From positions 1-60,294 of the forward strand of contig JAUTCS010000102.1 in assembly GCA_030673825.1 (NCBI GenBank): a stretch of 60,294 bases of DNA. Direction: 5' to 3'. The position numbers and the translations under genes were made by a program. Under the pieces are notes generated by a model that saw nothing but the letters and a program-made list of their open reading frames with translations, did not search any database and was not told the DNA's origin. The stretch comes from Verrucomicrobiota bacterium JB024. GTDB lineage: Bacteria; Verrucomicrobiota; Verrucomicrobiia; Opitutales; Cerasicoccaceae. Position 1 is the first letter of the stretch. The number at the start of each line of letters is the position of its first letter. This document shows positions 18,473-27,732 of this stretch, in pieces.

Positions 18473-19876
18473 TTAGAAATCCTGGAGGTGGAAGCGGTCC
18501 ACGGCGATGGAACGCTGGATCATCTCGCGGTACTTGCGCTGTTCGAGGACCTGGATGCGGAAGTAGTTGTAGGTCCACTCCTTGGAATTGGCATTGAGAA
18601 ACTCGTCGATGTCCTCCCACAGGAGATTCTCCACCGAGGTCAGGAAGTGGTCACAGGCGCGACGGATGCTTTCGTTCATCTCCGTGCCCTGACGCGTGCG
18701 CCCTTGCTGGATGTCGGCGACGCGGGTTTTGAAGGTGTTGAGGATGTTGCGCAGCTTGATGTCGTTATAGACTTCGACATCGGCCATGCCCTTGCTCAGG
18801 TAAAAAAGATCGAGCGTGCGCTGGGCGATGGCCTCGACGCGCTCGTTGACGTGCTTGAACCGCGCCCACGAGCCGATGTGCTCCCACTTGGCGATGTTGT
18901 CGAGGCGAAAGGCGTACATCTCCTCCTCGGTCTCGCCATCGGCGTAGATGACGGCGTAGGAGACGATACCCATGACCTTGCCCGTCTTTTCGTGGATAAT
19001 CGGGCTGCCGCTGTTGCCGGGCTTCACGCTGGCGGTGTGGCGGAAGATGTTGTGCCCGATGCCGTCGATGGAGCCCTTCTTCTCTTGGACGATACGCTTG
19101 CCCAGGGTGTTGCCGTACACGTAGATTTTGTCGCCATCCTCGACATTGAACTCCACGTCCTCCAGCACCTCGAAGGGCTGGAAGGTGTAGCCGTGCAGGG
19201 GCTTGGGCGAGGCCGTAGCGGCATCCTTACCGTTCGTATTACCATCGCTGGTCGCGGCGACCGTCGGCTCCGTATCGGTCGGAGCACTGTCGGCCTCCGG
19301 CGATCCGGTATCGCTTTCATAGTCGGTAGGCAGGACGAACTCGGGGAAGATATCGCGATAGTTGGAAATCTCGACGACGGCGACATCCTCGTTGCGGGCG
19401 AGGAAAACGTTGTCCAGGTCCACCTTGACCTCCTTACCCGAAAGCGTGAGGAAGTGCGGCGAGTCCGTGGCGGCGAGCACATGGATGTTGGTCACGAGAA
19501 AGACCTTGCCGTGCCACTCCAGGATAAAGCCGGTGCCGCCCTCCTGGTAGGTCATGTAGGTTTCATCCGGGGCCAGGTCCTGAATGAGCACGATGTTATT
19601 GCGGATGCTCTCTTCGGTCACCGGATCTGGAGGTGGCTTGTTCGCCTCTTTTTGGCGAGCCTCTTCCTGCGGCACATAGACGAAATAGTAATAGTACCCG
19701 CCTCCCAGTAGCGCCGCGAAGATCAAGAGCGCGAGAATGAACGGCCCAATACCGCCGTTTTGTTGGCGGGGGGCGTAAGATGCTCGAATATAGGGGGGCA
19801 GCGGATCGCCCTTGGGATCGCGGGGCGCGTCTGGATCAACGAGCTTAACTTTGTCAGGCGTAACTTTGTCGGACAT
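18473..19876 (-). CDS. Membrane-anchored trypsin-like serine protease
   Basis: The 467-residue product has a cytoplasmic N-terminus of about 42 residues, one transmembrane helix (about 43-68, ending in a Tyr cluster) and an external S1-fold domain. The apparent triad is His132 in VTNIHVLA, Asp164 in NEDVAVVEI and Ser289 in KPGNSGSPI, the spacing expected of trypsin-like proteases. A low-complexity Ser/Thr/Asp/Ala insert (about 188-225) interrupts the domain. A helical C-terminal region of about 140 residues has no recognised motif and replaces the PDZ domains of HtrA proteins. No substrate is suggested by the neighbours. Confidence 0.78.
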   Translation of the reverse strand: MSDKVTPDKVKLVDPDAPRDPKGDPLPPYIRASYAPRQQNGGIGPFILALLIFAALLGGGYYYYFVYVPQEEARQKEANKPPPDPVTEESIRNNIVLIQDLAPDETYMTYQEGGTGFILEWHGKVFLVTNIHVLAATDSPHFLTLSGKEVKVDLDNVFLARNEDVAVVEISNYRDIFPEFVLPTDYESDTGSPEADSAPTDTEPTVAATSDGNTNGKDAATASPKPLHGYTFQPFEVLEDVEFNVEDGDKIYVYGNTLGKRIVQEKKGSIDGIGHNIFRHTASVKPGNSGSPIIHEKTGKVMGIVSYAVIYADGETEEEMYAFRLDNIAKWEHIGSWARFKHVNERVEAIAQRTLDLFYLSKGMADVEVYNDIKLRNILNTFKTRVADIQQGRTRQGTEMNESIRRACDHFLTSVENLLWEDIDEFLNANSKEWTYNYFRIQVLEQRKYREMIQRSIAVDRFHLQDF

Positions 19877-20073
19877 GGCGGCAGGATGGCAACGGCGCAG
19901 CCCAACGGGTCCGGGACAGGCTCATCGACTGCGCCAAAAACACGCTTTCTGTACCTGTTCGTCACCGTCTGGGCAACCCAAAACGTAACGCCTTGTAACG
20001 AGAGGGAAGTTCACCGCAATCCGCCGGCAGTTTCGGCGAAAGAACCTCGCTCCCCCAGCCTTCGATTACAGCA

Positions 20074-20544
20074 TCACTTCCGCCCGAGCTTACAGATCGT
20101 ATCGAACTCGGCCTTCGCCACCGGAGTGACGGAGAGGCGGTTGCCGCGCTGGACGATACGCATGTCCTGGAGCTTCGGGTGCGCCTTGATCTCCTCCAGG
20201 GTGACGGTGCGCGGGAAGGTCTCCCGCCAGGTCACGGCGACCATGAACCAGCGCGGGTTATCCGGCGAGGATTTCTCGTCGTAGTGCTTGTGCCCCTTTT
20301 CCCACGAGGTCGGGTCCGGGTGGGACTCCTGCGTGATCTCGCACACCCCGGCCACACCGGTCTCGGGGCAGTTGGAGTGGTAGAACAGGGCGAGGTCGCC
20401 GCACTTCATCTCGTCGCGCATGAAGTTGCGCGCCTGATAGTTGCGAACGCCGTCCCAGGACTCGGTCTGCTGGGGGCGGGACTCAAGGTCCCGGATCGAG
20501 AACTCGTCCGGTTCGGATTTAAAGAGCCAGTAGTTGCGGGCCAT
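20074..20544 (-). CDS. EVE domain protein
   Basis: The 156-residue protein is a single EVE (PUA-like) domain of the thymocyte-nuclear-protein-1 kind: YWLFKSEPDEFSIRDL at the N-terminus, WDGVRNYQARNFMRDEMKCGDLALFYHS, then GVAGVCEI, and a C-terminal LSVTPVAKAEFDTI. EVE domains bind modified bases, although cellular targets of bacterial stand-alone members are unsettled. It is 12 nt downstream of the beta-hydroxylase-like gene on the same strand, so they probably share a transcript. Confidence 0.9.
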   Translation of the reverse strand: MARNYWLFKSEPDEFSIRDLESRPQQTESWDGVRNYQARNFMRDEMKCGDLALFYHSNCPETGVAGVCEITQESHPDPTSWEKGHKHYDEKSSPDNPRWFMVAVTWRETFPRTVTLEEIKAHPKLQDMRIVQRGNRLSVTPVAKAEFDTICKLGRK

Positions 20545-20556
20545 GAGCGTTCTTTA

Positions 20557-21318
20557 TCAGTTCGCGGCGGCCTTCTGGTGGAATTGTTTCTCCCACTTTT
20601 TCTGGTTTTCGTTCGCCTCGCGGATGTAGGGGGTGAAGGCCGCACTCGAAAGGACCAGCCAGTTGAGGATATTGAAGGGGAATTTGACCGGGCGCACGAA
20701 GTCTACGAAGAGCACCACGCGCACGCCGTCGGTGTCGTTCCAGACCTCGTGGTCGAAACAGTCGTCGAAGACGATGCCCTTGCCCTCCTCCCAGACGATG
20801 TACTGCTCGTCCACGCGGATACGGCACTTCTCGCGGGGCTCAGGTACGACGAGCCCGAGGTGGTAACGCAGGACGCCGTTGTAAGGGCCGGTGTGGTGGG
20901 GGATGTGCTTGCCGGGCGAAAGAATGCTGAACATCGCGGTCTTGATCCCCGGGATGGACTTGATCAGGCGGGTCGTCTCGGGGCAGGACTTCTGGTTTTC
21001 GGCGCAGTCCACCCCGTAGCCCAGCAGGAAAAAGGTCTTCCAGTTGTTGTCCTGCGTGATCGAGGACACATCGGGCGAAATGTCATGGAAATTCGGCAGC
21101 TCCTCGCGACGCACCAGCAGCTTGTCCAGCTCGGCCCGGACGAGGTGCCACTGGCTGTCAATCTCCGCCACCCAGGGGAACTTGGCCGGATCGTACACCG
21201 GGGGATTCCCATGGACGGAGTGCTTGGCAATGCGTTTTTCCACCCAGGTCAGAAAGCCCGTGAAGAGCTTGTCAAAGGTGGAGGTTGGGGTTTTCAGGCG
21301 TTGCTTTTCCGATTCCAT
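20557..21318 (-). CDS. Aspartyl/asparaginyl beta-hydroxylase-like dioxygenase
   Basis: The 253-residue protein has the core of the AspH/LpxO branch of Fe(II)/2-oxoglutarate dioxygenases. The HIPHHTGPYNGVLRYHLGL segment carries the proximal His, CFDHEVWN the distal metal His, and the following RVVLFVDFVRP the Arg for 2-oxoglutarate. LpxO members hydroxylate lipid A acyl chains, while others act on protein Asp/Asn. A LpxO-like role would fit the envelope genes in this window but is not proved. The start is supported by AAGGAGA (21331-21325) seven bases upstream. Confidence 0.85.
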   Translation of the reverse strand: MESEKQRLKTPTSTFDKLFTGFLTWVEKRIAKHSVHGNPPVYDPAKFPWVAEIDSQWHLVRAELDKLLVRREELPNFHDISPDVSSITQDNNWKTFFLLGYGVDCAENQKSCPETTRLIKSIPGIKTAMFSILSPGKHIPHHTGPYNGVLRYHLGLVVPEPREKCRIRVDEQYIVWEEGKGIVFDDCFDHEVWNDTDGVRVVLFVDFVRPVKFPFNILNWLVLSSAAFTPYIREANENQKKWEKQFHQKAAAN

Positions 21319-21560
21319 GGCGGGTCTCCTTGGCTGAGTATTTTCAGCGGTGCTTATGCGTTTCAGTCTGTTCTACAAACCGTTATAGTCGCGATCAGTT
21401 TTTATGTTCAATGCAAAAACCGCGCCGACGCAAGTCATTGACCCTAATAAAAGTAAAACTGATCGCCCATTTCCGTAACCGTGAATAGAATAGCGTGCTG
21501 GCCGTGGCGAGAGCCAGCTCCGCCCTCCCCGGCCGCATCCGCGGGCGACGGTCCGGCTGC
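21319..21560. other. Intergenic region between the exopolysaccharide operon and the hydroxylase gene
   Basis: This 242-nt gap should hold the promoter of the hydroxylase-EVE pair and the end of the O-antigen ligase transcript. Its middle part (21360-21470) is AT-rich. A weak minus-strand hairpin GCTGGC/GCCAGC near 21496-21518 could end the polysaccharide operon, but it lacks a clear T-run. No gene is seen. Confidence 0.4.
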
Positions 21561-24059
21561 TTATTGGTCAGCGGAAGCCTCTCCGCCCGTGACGGGTGCC
21601 TCCCCTTCCGCCGCCTCGGCATCCGGGTCGGCAGGGGGCTGGAGGCCGCCCAGCTTCGAGTAGCGGTACCAGGCGTCCCAGGCGTCCTTCGACTGGCCGA
21701 GCTTGCGGTGGATCTCGCCTTTCCAGTAGTAGAGGGCCGGGGGGACCTTCTTGCGCTCGGCCATGACGTTGGCGGTGCGCAGGGCGGCATAGTAGTCCCC
21801 CGCTCGAACCTGCATATCCAGCAGGATTATGCCACGCACGACATCGTCGGGCGTATTGCTGAAAATCCGCTGGTTCTCCTCCAGGGTCGTGCCAAGGTAC
21901 TGACGGGGCCGAGCGATGCGAGGCGGGGTCAGGTGCGGGGCAAAGCCCTCGACGGCCTGCGCGTACTCGCCCTCGGCGGCCTCCGCCAGGGAGCGGTAGA
22001 ACCACTCGTTCGGCACGAGACCGGGGTGGGCGTCGAGCTGGGCGATGAGGCTGTCGGGGTCGCCTTTGAGGGCCCATTTTTCAAGCAGGTCGCGGCGTTG
22101 CGCCTCGGTGAAGTTATCCATCCGCGGATAGGCCAGCACGTCCGTCTTGATCTCGGTGCGGAACTGGTCGGGCTTGAGCTGCATCAGGTAGGTGTAGCGG
22201 AAGTCGTTGTCGAAGCGCGTGAGCATGCCCAGGTCCTGCTGGAAGCGCGGGTACTGCAGGGAGGCTTCGAGCATTTTGCGGAAAAGGTCCTGGCGGTTGG
22301 GGTCCTGGCGGTTGAGGGCGTCACGCCAAGCGGCCTGGGCGTAGCGATTGTTGAAGTTCAGCCAGACCTTGCCCTCGAAGAAAGACACCTCCGAGGCGGA
22401 CTTATCCAAAAAGCGCGCCCGCCGAAAATCCTCCAAAGCTGCCTTTTCGTCGCGCTGGAGATTCAGCCGGGTGCTGGCCCGCACGCTGTAGTACCACCAC
22501 CACAGCGGGTCAAAGTCGATGGCCCGGTCCAGCGCCCCCATCAACGCGACAGCATCGCGGGTCCTCAACTCGGCCTCGCGCGCGATCACTTCCTGGGCCT
22601 GGCGCTTGGCGATGCGGGAATTCAGGGGCAGGTCGAGGACCGAGGCCGTCAGCCAGAAGAGCCCCCCGGCCAGGGACACGAGCCCGACCGCCCGCCACAC
22701 CCAGCGGCCCAGCAGCGGGGACTTGTGCACGGAGCGCGGTGGTGCCGCCAGCCGGTATAGCATCATGGCCACAAGGATCGTCCCGAAGCGGTGCCCCGGC
22801 ACATCGAACAGGCTGTGCAGCACAAACAACAGCAATGCAACCGCCGCCGCCGCCCGGAAGGGCGCGGTCCGGTCTTCCCCAAAGGGGAACAGGCGCAGGG
22901 CCAGGAACACCACCACGGCCAGCAACGCCGCCAGCCCGGCAAACCCCGTCTCGGCCAACACCCACATCCAGTCGCTTTCCGGGTGGATGACCGACTGGAA
23001 GGCCACGGTCTTTTCGCGATACTGCGGAAAGACCCCGGCAAAGTTGCCCAGCCCCACCCCGGCGACGGGATGGTCGAGGGCAAGCTTGCCCGTGTCCTGA
23101 TAGACGCTCAGGCGCATCTCTGTCAGCTCGCCGGACCCGTCGGACTCCCACAGCGAGAAGCGCTCCAGCGTACCCTTGCCGAAGATGAACAGCAGCGCCA
23201 GGCACAGCAGAAAGATCGGCGCTCCCACCTTGAACATGAGGTTGACCCGCGAGACCCGCAGCCGCACAACGAACCACAACAAACACCCCAGCCCGAAGAG
23301 CAGGAGTCCGGCCCGCGACTGGCAGAAGGCCAGCCCGGCCACCGTCACAAACATCGTGACCAGGTGCCAGATGCCCTTGAAGCGGCCCTTGCGCATGGCC
23401 TGCATCGCCATGGCGAACGACACCACCCCGCCCATGGCGAGAATCGTCGCCATCTGGTTGCGGTTCTCAAAAAAGGTAAAGACCCGAGCGGAGCTGCCCA
23501 GCGGGTAGGTCAGGCCGTTATAGGTGCCGAGGGCGACCGCCAAGCCCATTACCGCCACCCCGGTGGAAAAGAACCACAGCACCCGGCGGATTTCCTCGGC
23601 CTGAGGCTTCCACTGCCAGATAAGGTAAAACCAGAGCACTCCGCCCAGCAACAGAAGCAGCCCCTCCAACTCCCGGTAAGGCCCGGGAGTCGTTGTGCCG
23701 GGCAGGGGAATCCCAAGCTGCACCGCGCTCTCCCACCAGTCCGGGTGCCCGAGCCACGAGCCCGGCAGCAGCGGCAGGCACGCCGCCAGCAGCAGCGCCA
23801 CCATCGCCCAGTCCAAGGCACGCCCCGGCGTGCTGAACGGCGGAACGGCGATAGCCACGACACCGCCCACCATCAACACCAGCGCCTGCGCCCACAGGGG
23901 CATCCCGCCCCCGGCCAGGATCACCGCAAACAACCATGCGGGCAGCATCAGCAGGCGCAACCGGGAACGATACAATTGGCTCAGGCGGTAGCTCAGTCGT
24001 TCCTCGACGATGCGGTTGCGGGAGGGGCGGCGGCGTTCCCTGTAAGCAGAGCTAGGCAT
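21561..24059 (-). CDS. O-antigen ligase/polymerase-like membrane protein with C-terminal TPR region
   Basis: The 832-residue product has about twelve membrane segments in its first 480 residues, with a large external loop before GFAGLAALLAVVVFLALRLF. This is the Wzy_C/O-antigen ligase topology; the loop includes HPVAGVGLGNFAGVFPQYR and the conserved His in FQSVIHPESDWMWVLAETG. The remaining 350 residues are soluble and alpha-helical with TPR-like repeats (e.g. LYYWKGEIHRKLGQSKDAWD). The frame runs on to 24269, but ATG at 24059 is the sensible start. It is the last gene of a minus-strand exopolysaccharide operon and would polymerise or ligate the glycan in the periplasm. Confidence 0.85.
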   Translation of the reverse strand: MPSSAYRERRRPSRNRIVEERLSYRLSQLYRSRLRLLMLPAWLFAVILAGGGMPLWAQALVLMVGGVVAIAVPPFSTPGRALDWAMVALLLAACLPLLPGSWLGHPDWWESAVQLGIPLPGTTTPGPYRELEGLLLLLGGVLWFYLIWQWKPQAEEIRRVLWFFSTGVAVMGLAVALGTYNGLTYPLGSSARVFTFFENRNQMATILAMGGVVSFAMAMQAMRKGRFKGIWHLVTMFVTVAGLAFCQSRAGLLLFGLGCLLWFVVRLRVSRVNLMFKVGAPIFLLCLALLFIFGKGTLERFSLWESDGSGELTEMRLSVYQDTGKLALDHPVAGVGLGNFAGVFPQYREKTVAFQSVIHPESDWMWVLAETGFAGLAALLAVVVFLALRLFPFGEDRTAPFRAAAAVALLLFVLHSLFDVPGHRFGTILVAMMLYRLAAPPRSVHKSPLLGRWVWRAVGLVSLAGGLFWLTASVLDLPLNSRIAKRQAQEVIAREAELRTRDAVALMGALDRAIDFDPLWWWYYSVRASTRLNLQRDEKAALEDFRRARFLDKSASEVSFFEGKVWLNFNNRYAQAAWRDALNRQDPNRQDLFRKMLEASLQYPRFQQDLGMLTRFDNDFRYTYLMQLKPDQFRTEIKTDVLAYPRMDNFTEAQRRDLLEKWALKGDPDSLIAQLDAHPGLVPNEWFYRSLAEAAEGEYAQAVEGFAPHLTPPRIARPRQYLGTTLEENQRIFSNTPDDVVRGIILLDMQVRAGDYYAALRTANVMAERKKVPPALYYWKGEIHRKLGQSKDAWDAWYRYSKLGGLQPPADPDAEAAEGEAPVTGGEASADQ

Positions 24060-24183
24060 AAAGGCAAAAATGTGGGTAAAATCCCCCTCCTGCGCAACCG
24101 TGAAACAGCTCAACCGGCAGGATGGGAATCGCGCGGCGATCGGGGTGACGGGCGGAGTTGCCAGCAGCAGGCGCGGGAGGAAG

Positions 24184-24289
24184 CGCAACCCTTTCAGGGT
24201 TGAGGGCACGGTCGTTCGATCATCTGTACTACCCAGGGTAGCTTCGCAACCCTGGGCTAGCCTGTGCAACCCCGTTGGGGTTGGTTGCG
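24184..24289. repeat. Triple-hairpin intergenic repeat (CCCAGGGTAGC type)
   Basis: Three inverted repeats lie in series: CAACCCtttcaGGGTTG at 24186-24202, CCCAGGGTagcttcgcaACCCTGGG at 24232-24255, and CAACCCCgttGGGGTTG at 24268-24284. They occupy the gap between wzc and the ligase gene. From memory this combination resembles a dispersed repeat common in planctomycete and verrucomicrobial genomes; copy number here is unchecked. The rest of the gap (24290-24408) shows no gene. Confidence 0.7.
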
Positions 24290-24408
24290 ACGCGGGCGAC
24301 GGAAAAGCTCGAATATTTCGGAGCGGGTGACAGCAGGCTCCAATAACGCCAGTTCACCGGGCAGTCGCAAACGTCCCGCGACGTTCAGATGACTAGCCTT
24401 CCAACAAA

Positions 24409-26694
24409 CTACGCCTTGGACTCGCCGGTGTCCGTGTCCTGCGGCTCGGCGGAGGCGGTCCTGGTGTCGCGGCCCTTGTCGGGGGCGGACTTGTCCTCGA
24501 TCGCAACCTTCTCTGAAGATTCCCGGGACGAGCCGGAAGCGGCGGCCTTGGTGGATTTCTGGCCAGAGGAGCCGGACTCCTTCTTCTCCTTGTCGCGCTC
24601 GCGGTTGCCCGCCTTGGGGGCGTAAGAGCGATAGGAGTAGTAGTCGTAGTACTTGTAGTAGTAGTGGTTCGGCTCGCGGTTATCGACGAAGTTCAGGACA
24701 AAGCCGCGGATCTTCGTGCCGCGCAGTTCGAGCGTATCGACGGCAGACTTGATCTGGCGCGTGCGAGTGTAGGTCGAGCGGATGATGAACAGCACCGCGT
24801 CGGCCTTGGTGGCGAGCGAGGGGGTATCGTCCGTGGCGAGGACCGGCGGGCAGTCGAGAATGATGTAGTCGTAGCGCTGCTTGAGCTCGGCCATGACCTC
24901 GTCGAAACGGGCGCTCATGAGCAGCTCGCCCGGGCGGTCCGGATACTCGCCGGTGGCCATCAGGTCGAGCCCTTCGTAGGCGGTCTGCTGAATGACCTCG
25001 TCAGGCTTCATCTCGTCGTCGTTGAGCAGCTCGGAGAGGCCGACGTTGGCGCTCAGGCCGAAGGCGCGGTGCACCTTGCCGCGGCGCAGGTCCGCGTCGA
25101 TGATGAGCGTCTTGGACGAGGCGAAAGCCAGGGTGATGGCGAGGTTGGAGGAAAGCGTGGACTTACCCTCGGCCGGGATGGAGCTGGTGACGAGAATAGT
25201 CTGCGGCCGCGGACCCTGACGGTCCATGAACAGGAGCGAGGAGCGGATGTTGCGGCAGGACTCGGCGAACATGAGCCGGTCGTCATTGGACTGCAACAGG
25301 GTGACTTCGCCCTGGCGCTGCTTCTGGAGCGGGATGATGCCCAGGACCGGAGCCTGGAAGCGCTGGGTCACGTCCTCGACCGAGACGAGGCGGTTGTCCA
25401 TCATGGCGAAGGCGAAGAGGATGCCCACGCCGAAGACCAGGCCCACGAGGCCGCCCGTGGTCACCTGCTTGAACATATTGACCGGGATGGTGGTCGGGGG
25501 GGTCGCCTTTTCGAGGACGGAAACGGGCTCCTGGTGGATGTTTTCGCTCTGGTGGAGCGACTCCATCATCTTCAGGTAAGAGTCGTGCCGGGCCGTGTAG
25601 CTGGTCAGGCGGGAGTTGATCCGCTCGTACTCGGCCATCAGCGTGCTGTACTTGAGCGCCTTCTGCTCGGCCTCCTGGATGACGACGTTGAGGTTCGCCA
25701 GCTCGCCGGCCAGGATTTTCTTTTTGTTGACGACCTGGTTGAGCGTCTGGCGACGGATGATCTTCAAAAGGTTTTCCTGACGCTCGATTTCCCGCTTCAG
25801 ATCGATGATCTTCGGGTGCTTCGGCTTCATGTAGATGGAGAACTCGTCCATCTCGGCGCGCAGGCGCTCCAGCGCGCGGCTGGCCTTGCTGTACTCGTCG
25901 TCGGTCTGGGAGAGGACGGACTCGACAAGAGCCTGCTCGTCACCGGGAGGCAGCCCCTCCTCGACAAAGCGGTCGAGGTCGATCTCCTCCAGCAGGCGCA
26001 GCTGGGTCTTGAGCTGGGACTGTTTGTCCTTGAGCGAGGCCAGCTGAGCCCCGGCGGTGTTGCCCTGCTCCTGCACGAAGACGATGTTGTTCTTCTTCTG
26101 GAAATCGAGCTTCTGCTGCTCCAGCTCCTCGATCTGGCGCTGGTAGTCGATCAGGTTCTCCTGCAGCGAATAGACCGTATCCTGGGCCTTGTTGGCGCGG
26201 CGGTCACGCTTGAACAGCAGGTACTCGTCCATGACCGCATCGAGGTAGGCCTGGGTGTAGTTACCTTCGGTGCCCCAGGCGGCGAGGTTGAAAATGTTGG
26301 CGTCCTTGGACTGGGAAACGTTGAGCGTAACCTGGCAGGGCTTGTACTCGGGGTGCAGGGCGCGCACACGCTCGGCGGACTTCTGGCGCACAAGCGTGCT
26401 GGTCATGAGCTGGGTCTGGGTGCCGTAAAAGTTCGCGTACACCTCGTTGTACTGGGCGGCGGACTTGTCCGCGAGGACGATCTGGCCGTCCACAATCATC
26501 TTGGCGCGGGACTGATAGACGGGGGTCTGCTGCCAGCCCTTGTAGGCCTGGAAAGCGATCCCGATGGCGATGGTCAACAAGAAGACCCACCACATCCGCT
26601 GGAATGCGATCCGGCCCTTGAAGAACCAGGAATGCATCATCTCCGACCAGTCGAAATCGCCTTCGGATTGCTGTTGTGTGCCAAATTCAGCCAT
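24409..26694 (-). CDS. wzc: Wzc-like polysaccharide chain-length regulator/bacterial tyrosine autokinase
   Basis: The 761-residue fused BY-kinase has a first membrane helix (about 30-55), a Wzz-type domain, long coiled coils (about 190-400), a GNVR-like segment, a second helix (about 425-447, GLVGLVFGVGILFAFA) and a cytoplasmic kinase. The Walker A is IPAEGKSTLSSN (Lys511), Walker A' is LIIDADLRRGK, and Walker B is YIILDCPPVL. A tyrosine cluster near 672-692 (YYYKYYDYYSYRSY) is the autophosphorylation region, followed by a charged Lys/Ser-rich tail. It would control export and polymer length with the adjacent Wza-like protein. Confidence 0.92.
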   Translation of the reverse strand: MAEFGTQQQSEGDFDWSEMMHSWFFKGRIAFQRMWWVFLLTIAIGIAFQAYKGWQQTPVYQSRAKMIVDGQIVLADKSAAQYNEVYANFYGTQTQLMTSTLVRQKSAERVRALHPEYKPCQVTLNVSQSKDANIFNLAAWGTEGNYTQAYLDAVMDEYLLFKRDRRANKAQDTVYSLQENLIDYQRQIEELEQQKLDFQKKNNIVFVQEQGNTAGAQLASLKDKQSQLKTQLRLLEEIDLDRFVEEGLPPGDEQALVESVLSQTDDEYSKASRALERLRAEMDEFSIYMKPKHPKIIDLKREIERQENLLKIIRRQTLNQVVNKKKILAGELANLNVVIQEAEQKALKYSTLMAEYERINSRLTSYTARHDSYLKMMESLHQSENIHQEPVSVLEKATPPTTIPVNMFKQVTTGGLVGLVFGVGILFAFAMMDNRLVSVEDVTQRFQAPVLGIIPLQKQRQGEVTLLQSNDDRLMFAESCRNIRSSLLFMDRQGPRPQTILVTSSIPAEGKSTLSSNLAITLAFASSKTLIIDADLRRGKVHRAFGLSANVGLSELLNDDEMKPDEVIQQTAYEGLDLMATGEYPDRPGELLMSARFDEVMAELKQRYDYIILDCPPVLATDDTPSLATKADAVLFIIRSTYTRTRQIKSAVDTLELRGTKIRGFVLNFVDNREPNHYYYKYYDYYSYRSYAPKAGNRERDKEKKESGSSGQKSTKAAASGSSRESSEKVAIEDKSAPDKGRDTRTASAEPQDTDTGESKA

Positions 26695-26752
26695 TTGTGT
26701 GTGTCCTCTGGTGTATCAGATCAGAGCTATACTGACAATATTCCCCGCGTGC

Positions 26753-27667
26753 TTAGAATTTAACCCAGGCTTCGGGCACGATGACGCGGTCATCAGGCTG
26801 AAGCAGCATGTCGTTGTCCTTGAGACCTTCCTCGAGGATTTCGCCCACGTCCACTTCGAACTCCTTGCGTTCGCCGTTTTCGTCGTAGCGGATGATCTTG
26901 ACCGAGCCCTCCGAGGCGAACTCGTTAAAGCCGCCGGCCTTGAGAATGGCCTGGCTCAGGGTGATCTGCGTGCCCATGGGCAGCGGGTAGATGCCCGGAC
27001 CGCGCACAGCGCCCGTCACGGTGTACTCGCCGCTGGAGTCCCCGGCCTGCGCCACAAAGATGAAGTCGTCGGGCTGCACGATGAGGTCGTCCTCCAAGCG
27101 GCCCGTTTCGAGGATGCGCGCGACGTTGATCTCGGTCTTGACCTCCTTTTCGCCGGGGCCGCCCTGGCGGATCAGGCTCACGCGGGTCGGGTCGGCGTTC
27201 TGGGTAAAGCCGCCCGCGCGCAGGATGGCCTTACTCACGGTCAGCACTTCGCCGGGGGGAATGGTCATCGCGCCCTGACGCACGACCTGCCCGAGCATGA
27301 AAATCTGCCCGCGATTGGAAAGGTCCTTGTATTCAGAGACATGCACTGTCGCCTGGTAGTAGTAGTCCACCTCCAGCGCGTCGCTGACCTTCTGGGCGAG
27401 CTGGCGCGGGGTCAGTCCGGCAGCGGGGATCTTGCCCACGAGAGGGACGTCGATCTTGCCGTCCTCGTCCACCAGCACGACGTTGGCCGGTTCACGATCC
27501 TCGGCCACCATGTAGCTGAGCTTGTCGCCCACCTTGATCGGGGTGGAATCGTCAAGCAGCTCCATCGTGTTGACCGTATTGCCCGTGTCGAACGGAGCCG
27601 CGCCGGAAAAACCGAACGCGACCTGTCCGCAGAGCAGGGTCAGTAAAATAACGAAAAATCTGGGCAT
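26753..27667 (-). CDS. wza: Polysaccharide export protein (Wza-like, poly_export/SLBB)
   Basis: The 304-residue secreted protein has a signal peptide (FFVILLTLLCGQVAFG), then a polysaccharide export domain (IKVGDKLSYMVAEDREP, DGKIDVPLVGKIPAAGLTPRQLAQKVSDAL). Two SLBB-type domains follow (GQVVRQGAMTIPPGEVLTVS..., VTGAVRGPGIYPLPMGTQITLSQ). No good lipobox is seen, unlike E. coli Wza, so outer-membrane anchoring may differ and the barrel protein upstream may help. It lies 58 nt before wzc on the same strand. Confidence 0.9.
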   Translation of the reverse strand: MPRFFVILLTLLCGQVAFGFSGAAPFDTGNTVNTMELLDDSTPIKVGDKLSYMVAEDREPANVVLVDEDGKIDVPLVGKIPAAGLTPRQLAQKVSDALEVDYYYQATVHVSEYKDLSNRGQIFMLGQVVRQGAMTIPPGEVLTVSKAILRAGGFTQNADPTRVSLIRQGGPGEKEVKTEINVARILETGRLEDDLIVQPDDFIFVAQAGDSSGEYTVTGAVRGPGIYPLPMGTQITLSQAILKAGGFNEFASEGSVKIIRYDENGERKEFEVDVGEILEEGLKDNDMLLQPDDRVIVPEAWVKF

Positions 27668-27732
27668 GGCTGGACCTTGACAAAAACAGTATATCTGATG
27701 TTCGGGTAAAAAGCCCGTAAATTAAGCACTTT

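Noticed and set aside
24664-26763. A 699-codon plus-strand open frame opposite wzc
   Set aside because: Antisense shadow of the tyrosine kinase gene; its composition is biased and it has no recognisable domain.
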